The notes beneath the pieces are model-generated. The model was not told the origin of the DNA, searched no databases, and saw only the letters and a list, made by a program, of their open reading frames with translations. 64,000 bases of DNA, taken from positions 1,455,501-1,519,500 of the forward strand of contig WPIO01000057.1 in NCBI GenBank assembly GCA_009760855.2, written 5' to 3'. This document shows, in pieces, positions 54,981 to 64,000 of the stretch (position 1 is the stretch's first letter; each line of letters opens with the position of its first letter). The position numbers and the translations under genes are program-made. This stretch comes from Cristatella mucedo. Its lineage: Eukaryota; Bryozoa; Phylactolaemata; Cristatellidae.

Positions 54981-56699
54981 CAGGATTATGATGGAGCTTC
55001 AAACATGTCCAGCGAATTTAACGACCAGAAAAAATTGTACGTTGAAGAGGAAAACCTGATGCTATTCAGGTCTACTGTTAAGGGCATCATCTGAGCTTGC
55101 TGATTTCGGTAACAGCCAAGTTCATCTAATTGATGAACTGCTTCTTCGCCAACGCCCAGTCCCTGTCTATGTTGATGTTTTCATGCTTTAGAATTTCTTC
55201 AAGCTACACAATCAAAACAGTCAATGAAATTTCTGCCAAGGGGAGTGACTATAATGGGAATAATGATACCTTCGTTCAAAAAGTGCCTGTTCAGATGCCA
55301 TGTAAACGCTCTGGCATTAGAAAGCTGCTGAATCGCAGGCCTTAATTGCTGAAGCTGAAGCAGATCGGCAAGACCTAGTTATACTATGGAGTGAACGCTC
55401 TCCTTGCCATCATGCATATGTACGGCCATTTTCAGATGGCACTTGCAGAAATTGCAGCAGATGCGACCATTAAGAATCGTACTGCTCAGGCGACATGGTT
55501 TCGGGCGCAGGTCAGCATTTTAGACTTCATGTTGATGGTGTTTCTCAATACAAAGATGCTGGAGCTGACTCGAGATCTTTCTGAGATGCTGCAGCTGCGT
55601 TGCCAATACCTCAGTAATGCAGAAGCCCGGGTTGCTCCCTCTATTCTCCAGCTCAGGCACACAAAGAAGCATTAAGTTGCTCCACTCGAATTATAGAAGA
55701 CTTGCTTGTGGCCTAGGCCACTAACTTGGTCAGATTCTCAGCAAAGCTTGAGGGATAAAACGCTGAACAGTTTGAGACAATGCTAAGCATAGAAAACGAG
55801 GGGGTTCTCTATTAGCAGGCAGCTTCTACCAAATGACCTCATTCTCTGTTTATGGTCACCCAGTCGAATCCAGGGCTCTTTACTTTTGATCATACACAAT
55901 TCACTCATCTTAGCAACAGCATGTGCATCTAGAAATTAAATCTAGGACCGACAATCGGAACATATATTCCTTTGGTGATAAGCTGATTTTGAATTATAAA
56001 GAGCAATTGTAGACTGGGACGTTGAATAGACTTTAGACTGAGAAGCCTAATCGCAAGTTTCGGACCACATGCTGTACTAATATTTAGTTCCTTGGACTTA
56101 ACACAGTGATGGTGCTCCTACTTCACGATTTTTGTTAGAAAGCAAGTTTCCTGCAACGGGAAATCTTATAAAGCCTGGCTTTACCGAAGTACAACATATG
56201 ACCTGGCAGATTATTCTAATCTTTCCATTTCACTAACCACAAGATCAGCTCATACCTGTTTAAAAAACTGATTCTGTAAGTCATAAAGGAATGGAAAGCT
56301 TTTGGGTCACAATTTAAGCATGCAGGAAATGCTTCCAAAATAGAACGACGTGAATGTTACGGCAGCTCCGTTCTGCTCAAAGAGTAAACATTCATATTGG
56401 ACGTTACTCAGTAGCCAGAGCACAAGTACCATTGAATATCAAGGTGAAGATGTTGTTAAGGGTGACCAGTTTAATTACTGGAAGAATATTTTGGCTTTAT
56501 ATAAGTATGGGTGAGATTTTTCTAGCTAAATACCTTTACAAAAAAATTCGTGATACTCCATTGTCCGAGTCAGTATTTCAAGCAGCATGCCAACTGAGAG
56601 AACTTGACCTGCTAACTGCAAGGAGAGATCAAGTGATGGGAGATACTGCCGATTAAAAAAACTATAATAGTTATTAGGGGTAGAATTAAAAAGGAGAAT
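54981..56699. other. unassigned, with a possible coding relic at 54990-55675
   Basis: Three plus-strand frames in tandem (to 55094, 55130-55345, 55391-55675) have protein-like composition; the last has MALAEIAADATIKNRTAQAT, then LDFMLMVFLNTKMLELTRDL and SEMLQLRCQYL. They may be one broken gene, perhaps a transposase, but no domain is recognised. A 100-codon frame at 56354-56656 is equally unassigned. Confidence 0.3.
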
Positions 56700-56866
56700 G
56701 ATGGCTCACTAGGTCAGGTGGTTGTTTATCACTATCTCGATCCCGACCGAGGTCTCTGGTTCAAATCCTTCGCTGGGCGACCCTTTATTGGTGCTGCAAC
56801 CAGCGGTGATAGCCAAAATTACTCTTCTGCCTCTATAAAAAAGAGGATGTTAGATCAGCTAGTATT
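56700..56866 (+). mobile_element. SINE-A copy, full length
   Basis: A box TGGCTCACTAG (56702-56712) and B box GGTTCAAATCC (56758-56768) match the polymerase III consensus fully. The body has GGGCGACCCTTTATTGGTGC, then AGCGGTGATAGCC. The 3' end is CTCTATAAAAAAGAGGATGT, then TAGATCAGCTAGTATTT. It is the best-preserved member and a good reference for the family. It lies about 100 bases before the hAT element. Confidence 0.87.
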
Positions 56867-57315
56867 TACAATTATAGCAAGCACCTTACAGGATTCTCCG
56901 GGCTACAGTAGAGTACATTCAGAGGTCGGCAATCTCCGGCCTTTAGGCCAGATATGGCCTAGCTCAGGGGTGTCCAACATGTGGCCCGCGGGCCACAACC
57001 CGGCCCGCCGAGGTCTTCTATGCGGCCCGCATAGTTTTCCCAAAAATATTTGTCACTCCAGGTTTTTCGTTAATTTTTAGTCATTTCAAACGGCGATATG
57101 AGGCGCTGTGATGTACCTCACGCGCGCGTGAAGCGTGAAGGTGTCCGAATGGCTATTTTCGCGTGAAGGTAAAAAAATCAATTTATTTTGCTAGCCTTCA
57201 TGTGAACATTTTGGCGTGAAGGGGTAATATATTTGTGCTACAGCGGCGCCATTACGAGCACATTTATAACGCTTCCGCAAGTGGAATTAACTGTTTCACA
57301 CTGTGGATAGAAAAA

Positions 57316-59272
57316 ATGAGCCGTTTCTCAGCTGCTGCTGCACGAACTGGAATCAGTCAGGTAGGTTTTTCTAAAGACGCGTATTGCTCTACTTACTTAC
57401 TAATACCAAGATATTGCTGTCATAAAATATAAATTAATCAATTCGTAACTGATCTGTTTTTTTTCTTTCACAGAGAAAAATGGCAGCGAATGTGAATACT
57501 AGCAAAAAACAAAAAATTGACGCAGAAGGAAGACTTTTCAAAGCATCTTGGACTGTAGACTTATTTGTAATAGAATGCTTCGGTAGGATAATGTGCCTAA
57601 TATGCCAAGAAAAAATTGCCGTTGCAAAGGAGTACAATGTTAAGCGACATTTTCAACAAAGCATGGCGAAAGGTACAACAGCCGGACTGGTCAACTTCGA
57701 ATTGATCCCGTGAACTCGTTGAAACAGAGCGTCATCGGACAGCTGTCATTGTTTGCAGCAGTCAGCAACAATTCTGAGGCTTCAACCAAAGTAAGTTTTT
57801 TAATAGCTGAAGCTATTGCTAAGCGGGGGAAAGCATTTTCCGATGGTGAATTTGTTAAGAAATGCCTCAGGCTGTTTACTGGTGTGGCCTGTCCAGAAAA
57901 GAAGTCAGAAGTAGAGAAAGTCAGTCTTTTTCATCAAACAGTTGCGAGAAGAGTTGACAAGATCGCATCCAACATAGAAGAAAGTCTCACTAAAAGACTT
58001 GCTGAATGCGAATTTTATTCTCTTGCGCTCGACGAAAGCACAGACAATAGCGATGTGGCTCAACTGTCGGTGTTTGTATGTGGAATAACAGGAAAGTTTG
58101 TCATTATCGAAGAACTGTTGGATATATGTTCAATGAAAGGCACTAAAACAGGGAGGGATACTTTGGATCAGGTTAAGAGGGTCCTCACAAAATTTAATCT
58201 TCCTGAAACTAAATTGATTGGTTTAACCACAGACGGAGCCCCTTCAATGACAGGTAGACACAATTGATTTGTATCTTTAAAGGTAAAATTAGTACGTCAC
58301 AGAATTGTCAGTCATCACTGCATCATCCATCAAGAACAGCTATGTGCAAAGGTCTTGAGCTTGCAACATGTAATGGACAATGTAGTTTCAACAGTCAATG
58401 TGATAAGGTCTCGTGAGTTAAACCACAGAAAATTTCAGGCTTTCCTTGAAGAGTTGGGATCAGATCATTGTGATGTTATTTATTTCTGCCAAGTCCGTTG
58501 GCTAAGTAGGGAAAACACGTTAGCCAGGTTTTGGTCACTTCGGGATGAAATAAAAACATTTATGACAGAAAAGGGACAAGATGTTGGCTTCCGCGATGAC
58601 CAGCAGTGGTTGAATGACTTGGCTTTTTTGGTGGACACGACCAAACATCTTGCAGATCTTAATGTCAAACTCCAAGGTAAGGATCAACTGATCCATAAAA
58701 TGTATGAGTGTGTTGTCGCGTTTGTGCAAAAGCTTAAACTTTTCCGGAAACACTTAGATCAGAAGAAGCGGTTACATTTCACAAAACTAGCAATAAGATC
58801 GCCTGAAACGCTGGCTCATATGAAGTACTCCACTCTTGTTAGCAAACTTGTTGATGAATTCGAAGAGAGGTTTCAGGATTTCGAACAACATGCGGATGAC
58901 ATAAACATGATTAGTAATCCATTTAATATCGATTCCTCTGATGCACCTGATGAATTTCAACTCGAGCTAATTGAGATTCATAATGACAGCAATTTAAAAA
59001 CTGCTTATGATCAGCATGACCTTGTAACCTTTTACAAGCAGTATGTTTCATCAGAGTCTTTTCCAAACCTAGCGAAACATGCTCGCAGGTATATTGCACT
59101 TTTTGGCAGCACATATTGCTGTGAACAGCTTTTCTCCAGACTGAAAAATGTGAAAACAAAGACTCGATCCGTTCTCACAGATGAACATTTATCAGGAATC
59201 CTTAGAATTGCCACATCCACTGTTGCAGCAGATGTCGACTTTTTATGCAAACAGATACAAATATCTCATTGA
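57316..59272 (+). pseudogene. hAT transposase, BED finger type, two disabling changes
   Basis: The likely start is ATG 57316 (MSRFSAAAARTGISQ), spliced at 57361/57473 to RKMAANVN. A BED-type finger has CLIC and an H-x4-H at 57600-57670. A one-base loss in the T-run at about 57649-57653 shifts the frame. The frame then runs on through INSLKQ-like sequence to LALDEST (D at about 58031) and TTDGAPSMTG (D at about 58232). At 58265 a TGA interrupts, apparently from GGA in the usual HNGFV motif. Reading continues through FVSLK, HHCIIHQEQLCAK and QVRWLSREN to the dimerisation region LFGSTYCCEQLFSRLK (catalytic E at 59123-59125), ending at 59272. It resembles GTF2IRD2/ZBED5-like hAT proteins. AATAAA lies at 59396. 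Confidence 0.93.
57361..57473 (+). other. probable small intron in the hAT transposase
   Basis: CAG|GTAGGT at the 5' site, a pyrimidine-rich TGTTTTTTTTCTTTCACAG 3' site ending at 57473, and a TAACTGA branch-like sequence about 27 bases upstream of it. Splicing joins the exon ending GISQ to RKMAAN in phase 0. The first exon cannot be checked against family proteins here, so translation could instead start at ATG 57480. Confidence 0.6.
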
Positions 59273-59679
59273 TGCCTGCAGTGCAGAAGACATTGAATAC
59301 CTGCGGCATTTAATTAATCCGAAGACATTAATATTATGTGAGTCCTTGTCATATAATTTTATAAGTTTTATAAGTTTCTGTCTTCATGTTATTAAAATAA
59401 AAATCCAAAAGTAAAAGATTGGCCATATTATCTATCGAATTATTTTTCAGGACATATGATTACATTTTTATTATTTATTTTTTTAATTATAATTATGCTA
59501 AAAAATACTATTGTATTGCGGTTTATTTATTAAGGACAATAGTAATAGTCATACTAAATTACGATCTTATTTTCTAATTCGGTCAACTACGCCAATTTAC
59601 ATGTGGCCCCCCCCCGACCTTTTAAATTTTTGAAATGTGGCCCCCCAACGCAAAAAGGTTGGACACCTCTGGCCTAGCT

Positions 59680-60959
59680 AGTACTCCTGTCCGGCCTAAC
59701 GCCCCTAATTACTTATTATTGGATCCTGCCTAATACAGTTATTACGTTTTCAACTAGCAATGGAGGCCTTACAGGGGTTTTGAGCCTGAATGTTAGAATA
59801 ACGAGGTATTATTGCAGTGGGTGCATTCCGAAAGGGGGAAAGACCAGCCGGAAAATGGTAATCATGCGACCATGTAATCCAGGGGTCGTCAGAGGTTTCG
59901 GACTACTGCACCATTTCACGAGGTCGAGAAGGCGCACTAGGCCAGGAGAAACAACGCCCACTCTCCAGGGCCAACCGGAGGGAGCTTGGCCAGACGAACA
60001 AACCGTCGCAACAGACGCACAGATGATTATTTTAGTAATTATTCTGAGACTTAAACGTTAAGTTGCATTGATGCATGTCCAGAAATCTCACTCTTGCCAT
60101 TTTATTTAAGTAAATTTAACTAAGCTTGTCGTGAATACATCCATTGCTAAATTGGGTACATGTAACTGACTTGTACCATATTTCTACCAAATAGTTTTCG
60201 CTTTTGTTTTCCTTGTGTGACTTTCAGTATTTGACATTGCTGCCCTCTGGGCAATAATTCTGAGCCACTCACTCCTTAACGTGCTGTCAAATGAAGTGCT
60301 TCTTAAAGTCAAATTACCTCTATATGTCCCCAAACTCTTCTAAATTTGCGAAAAATGTTCAAGGTTTAAAATGACTTAAAATTAGATTCATCCCTTCAAT
60401 CTGAAGCAGTTAATTTGTAGGCAAAGCCAGAGTTCATTTGAAAACAAACGGACTTTCAATAAAATAGGCGTATCTAAGAGTATTGAAAAACATGACGATT
60501 GTCGTTTTGATGAAATATGGTTGTCTTAAAAGTTTTCCGAACCAATTTTTTCATGCCTTTGTTACAAGCTATCTTAACTTTTGCAACTGCATACCTCTAA
60601 GTTCTCGTTGCCCATTCAAAATAAGTCTTAATCAACAGCCGGACGGTTCAACGTCCTAATGAGCTTCACTGGCTTTTCAGCATAATCAAGTGACTCAATT
60701 AGAATCGAGTCGTTTTATTTTTGTTCTTTTAAGTATAAAAATATAGTTAATTGCACATAATTTATTGTGGTGTGTGACTTAGGCTTCCCTTGTGCAACCA
60801 GCTCGTCTTGCCTAAATGTTTTGGCCCTAAATACTTTACTTTACTTACTACTAAATATATGGAGCTGGATCCTTTATTGTCTCTGTAACGTCGTAGAAAT
60901 ACTCATTCTCAAACTTGCTTATGTAAGATTACATAGCCAATAAATACAAATAAGACACC
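59680..60959. other. unassigned stretch
   Basis: The first about 20 bases belong with the sequence left of the hAT insertion (GGCCTAGCTAGTACTCC). A 93-codon plus frame at 59780-60061 sits in a GC-richer block and has no known domain. No other feature seen. Confidence 0.42.
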
Positions 60960-61790
60960 AATCTGTAACGCCGAAGGCTCGGCGGAGTAGGCGTAACCTG
61001 CCGCTTACCTAGCTGCGAAATCTACCGCAGTTCGGTGGGCGCTGACGCCCAATAAGCAGGCCGCCACGAAACGAGTGTTTCCGGAGCTGACCTACTTACC
61101 ACTACTAAAGGGGATCGTGTCCGTGGCGTGAATTGAAAAGCGAGACACACATTGGATATTTTACTGAGCTTTATTCGCATGCGTACAAAGTCGCTGAGCG
61201 TCTAGCTCAGTTTTATCTCCACACTTCTGACAACCTGTCAACAGCACAAGCACTCTTTCGGAGGGAATACGTCCTCGCACTTAGGCTACCTAAGTCTATT
61301 GTGGCAAACGACCCAAATAAGAGGGATTAGCCCCAACCGGAGCCTAGACCCTGACCGGAGAACTGGGGCTCCGCTTCCACCGTGAAGGCAGGAATACCAC
61401 CCATACTACACCGAACTACTTCTAGTTCGCATCGGCAACTCCCTATGCAGGGACCATGCACGCACACACACAAAACATAAAATGCGAGCACGGACGCTAT
61501 ACGACCGTATTCGGTGGGGGCCACAAAATTCTCCTGATGTTGACTTGCTCCTTTTCTTTGTTCGCTGTCGTGGACAGCCTAATCGCTTCCATCGTTCAAA
61601 GTGCCACCTACCACTCGGTCAAACCATTGTCCGCTGGCTATCCGCAGCGGCAACCTTTTGACTGCATCGCCCTACCATTGAGAAACTGGCCGTGACACAA
61701 GGGCTGACAAGCCAGCCGACATCAATCAACCGCTCCTGCGGGAACAGGATTCTACAGCCATTGAGCCACGCTGGTGCTGCGCTACAAGTC
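60960..61790. other. GC-rich block with small hairpins, unassigned
   Basis: It begins TGTAACGCCGAAGGCTCGGC, where CGCCGA and TCGGCG can pair around AGGC. A second hairpin TGGGCG-CTGA-CGCCCA lies near 61037. TGTAAC is a common LTR start, but no CA-ended partner, primer site or gag/pol frame was found. Frames at 61133-61901 overlap on both strands and show no domain. Confidence 0.35.
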
Positions 61791-64000
61791 TCTGTATACA
61801 CTTGCAGCCTTATACTAAAAAAGGGATTCTTGATTAATATTACTCAGTATAAATCGGAATTTATTGCATTTGCATATGCAATAACTAATTCAACCGCTTA
61901 GTTTCAAGCCGTCACAGGGCTCCTAAAAAACCTTCCTCCCGAAGGCGTTATTTAAAAAGGATCACTTAAAGATTAAGATATCATCAATAATTATTAATGT
62001 AGATGACAGGTCAGTGAAAGGCAATTTAGTTAGAAGTGAGCATACTATTGCAGGTATAAGGATCCAAGATCAAGTTTAAAATTAAGCAAAGGCCATAATA
62101 AATCTACTACTTAGTGCATCTAAATTTCCTTAAACACCTAGATGCTTACAATAACTCTAGTTATAAGTCTAAAATATTTGGATTAAAATCATGTTTATTA
62201 CATCCAGAAAATACCGTACAATAGGGATGCCAGATAGCACACTGAAACGGCATATACAGAGCAATCCTGTAGTAAGAGAAAGTAAAAGTGAAAAATCGCT
62301 GCAAATTGAAAACTCTGTCGAATTTAGGAATTACGTGAACAATATCTTAATTTACTCTTGCATACATGAAGTGAAATTTGTCAATGTTTTTCGTATCTGT
62401 TGCAGTCAGGACTTGCAGATACCAATTCAGTAAAGTACTATTTACACGTTATTGCAGCATAAGCTTCTCAATATTTTCCTTTAAGTAGAAACATAAACCA
62501 AGTTTAAGCCATGGTTGTGGTGAAAGATCTCAGCTTGCATAAATTTGATTAGGCACCATATCATGATCTGAAAGATCGCTCATTGCAATAGGCTTTCTGC
62601 TTCTGGGATTACTGTCAATCGAGTTATTCTCTCCAATCTGAAACAGTTAAAATACCTGAAGTTAAATATTAAGCAGTTGTTATCATTATGAAGTAGCCAT
62701 AAATGACGTGCATCGACACATGCAGTGAAGTCAGCTGTTCAAAATATGATCAAGAGAAAACTGGAATAATGTAACTGAGAAAGGCAGGACGCATAACCAC
62801 TATTGTTGATGACTTTCTTGAGTTCATATTACCATCTTAAACCAATGACGATGATTTAATTTTGTACGACCTATACAATAAGTTTCTGTCCGGTAGGTCC
62901 ATATTTTCTTGCCATCTGGAAGCTATAGCAAAAGCTACTAGGTTCCCGCTCAATTATGTAAATAAGGCCATGAAATTGGCTAGACTTTACTGCCCATGAA
63001 AAGAAGTAAGCCTGATCTTTTTTCCTATTTTAATAAAAAACCTGTTGCAGACAGATCTGTATTATTTTCGTGTGGCATATATGAGACGGTATTTCTTATT
63101 AAAAATATTTTGAAAAATTAAAAACTTGGAGAATTTTGTTTTCAGTCCAAGTGTGTGAAACATAGATCAGTTCAGTGAGCTGTTTTTTGATAACCTAAGT
63201 TTATGGGCTAGAGTCCCGTGACATATGTGAGAGGCCAGAATAAAAATTCCGTTCTATCATGCACTAAATGAATGAAATATATAGTTAAGGATCTTGGCAG
63301 GATTAATATCTTTCATTTCTCGAAGTGCAAAATTGAAAAGCTTTCGAAAAGACTATGGTTACGGTATTTTAGTACTGTCCATAAGCTGTTTAAATGCACA
63401 AACTTTAAAGGAAGGTTTTCGTTGAAATTCTCTGCAAACTTTTGTGAACAGTCTGACGTGTCAAGAAATCATAAGGGATATGAAAAACTTAAAAAGTGAA
63501 AAATATGTGTTAGTTTGCACGCCTCTAGGATATAAAGAGTATTAGGATATAATGAGTTGTATTAACTACCCGTGCTATCTAATACTATTGCTATCACCAG
63601 CAAGCTCAAGAGTGAAGAATAGTCAATTAGTCAGTATAAAATACTTTGGTAATTGAGTTGATGTACCATGTTATTATTGGATGTTACAACATGTAATGTA
63701 CAAGTCTGTCTAAAGCTACAGGTATGACGTCTAAATTACACCTTTGAAGGGATATTTATCGTACACCTATTGCGGGGCAACAGGCTTATTTTATTCTCTA
63801 CTGAATTCCGGAGACAAGCTCTTTGCCAATGGATTATGCAGCCGCAAAATAAAATCGCTTAAAAATAAAAGGTAAAACAATTGAGCTTTTACGGAATATA
63901 GTATTCAATACGATTTAAAATAACAAATTTTCTAGGCTGTCCATGGCATCCCAGAAGCCTCTAATCCTGCTCTACGATTCTGAAAGGTTTGGGCCGAGTA
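61791..64000. other. unassigned AT-rich stretch
   Basis: No gene, RNA, transposon end or tandem repeat recognised. Frames of 75-80 codons (62191-62433, 63272-63499) lack motifs. Confidence 0.45.

Larger units (their letters stand above)
56965..59671 (+). mobile_element. hAT transposon, 2707 bp, nearly complete
   Basis: The ends CAGGGGTGTCCAAC (56965-56978) and GTTGGACACCTCTG (59658-59671) are inverted with one mismatch. The target duplication GCCTAGCT is perfect (56957-56964 and 59672-59679). Just inside the left end is the 16-bp palindrome GTGGCCCGCGGGCCAC (56981-56996); the right subterminal zone has repeated ATGTGGCCCCCC motifs. Eight-base duplications and CAG-GG-GT ends are typical of hAT elements of the Charlie/Buster kind. 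It encodes one transposase, listed next. With both ends present the copy could still be moved by a transposase supplied in trans. Confidence 0.95.

Noticed and set aside
54864-55094. A 76-codon plus frame starting near 54864.
   Set aside because: Its first third is the antisense of a LINE-A 3' UTR, so the start is accidental; only the later part is kept as a possible relic.
59780-60061. A 93-codon frame downstream of the hAT element as a second element gene.
   Set aside because: It lies outside the inverted ends and target duplication at 59671-59679 and has no recognised motif.
60960-61790. TGTAACGCC start as a possible solo LTR.
   Set aside because: No CA-terminated end, target duplication, second copy or internal retroelement sequence could be found.
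1-64000. Search for CRISPR arrays, phage or bacterial operons, and integrated viral genes.
   Set aside because: No regular spacer-repeat array, ribosome-binding-site operons or viral structural or replication genes were seen. The RT and endonuclease sequences all belong to non-LTR retrotransposons.

Overview
The window reads as non-coding, repeat-rich animal nuclear DNA, most likely from an invertebrate. The evidence is the kind of transposons present: L2/CR1-type LINEs with AP-endonuclease and reverse transcriptase domains, tRNA-derived SINEs with RNA polymerase III A and B boxes, hAT and Tc1/mariner-type DNA transposons, and many microsatellites. No bacterial operon, true tRNA gene, rRNA, CRISPR array or convincing host protein gene was found. 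Species cannot be fixed from the sequence. All readings are by eye, and the outer bounds of LINE and SINE copies are usually good to about 10-30 bases.

Two LINE families make up most of the recognisable DNA. LINE-A ends in a conserved stem-loop (AAGCGCC ... AGAGA ... TCTCT ... GGCGCTT) followed by a TTA-type tail; its protein ends in a conserved FRTAFSGSL-type C-terminus. About 22 copies lie on both strands, mostly short 3' pieces. The longest (45823-48827, minus) runs from the endonuclease to the tail. LINE-B ends in a (TTACA)n-type tail preceded by CTTTATGACTTTGT-GGAGTTAC-like sequence. Its best copy (34084-36750, minus) also reaches into the endonuclease. Every copy is broken by 5' truncation, frameshifts, stops or lost catalytic residues.

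Two SINE families accompany them. SINE-A (about 165 bp, clear A and B boxes) is at 4264, 5695 (minus), 16371 and 56700, with a doubtful relic at 25. SINE-B (9799 plus, 33056 minus, tail only at 21214) carries the LINE-A 3' stem-loop, so LINE-A is its likely mobilising partner.

DNA transposons: a 2.7-kb hAT element with 14-bp inverted ends and an 8-bp target duplication (56965-59671) holds a nearly complete BED-finger transposase with one frameshift, one nonsense codon and a probable small intron. A 188-bp MITE with a perfect 8-bp target duplication (23823-24010) has ends very like the SPIN hAT family known for horizontal transfer. A Tigger/pogo-like relic (24286-25916) was invaded by a LINE-A tail, and a second piece lies nearby.

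Layout: 0-13 kb scattered LINE/SINE pieces; 14.1-15.6 kb a degenerate tandem array with a period near 170 bp; 16-25 kb SINE, unknown GC-richer repeats, LINE-A, the SPIN-like MITE and the Tigger relic; 26-32 kb LINE-A and unassigned DNA; 32-37 kb tandem LINE-B copies; 37-49.5 kb dense nested LINEs; 49.5-56.7 kb mostly unassigned AT-rich DNA; 56.7-59.7 kb SINE plus hAT; 59.7-64 kb unassigned. The elements do not form one pathway. Their relations are those of parasite and partner (SINE on LINE) and of successive nested insertions that give a relative age order.
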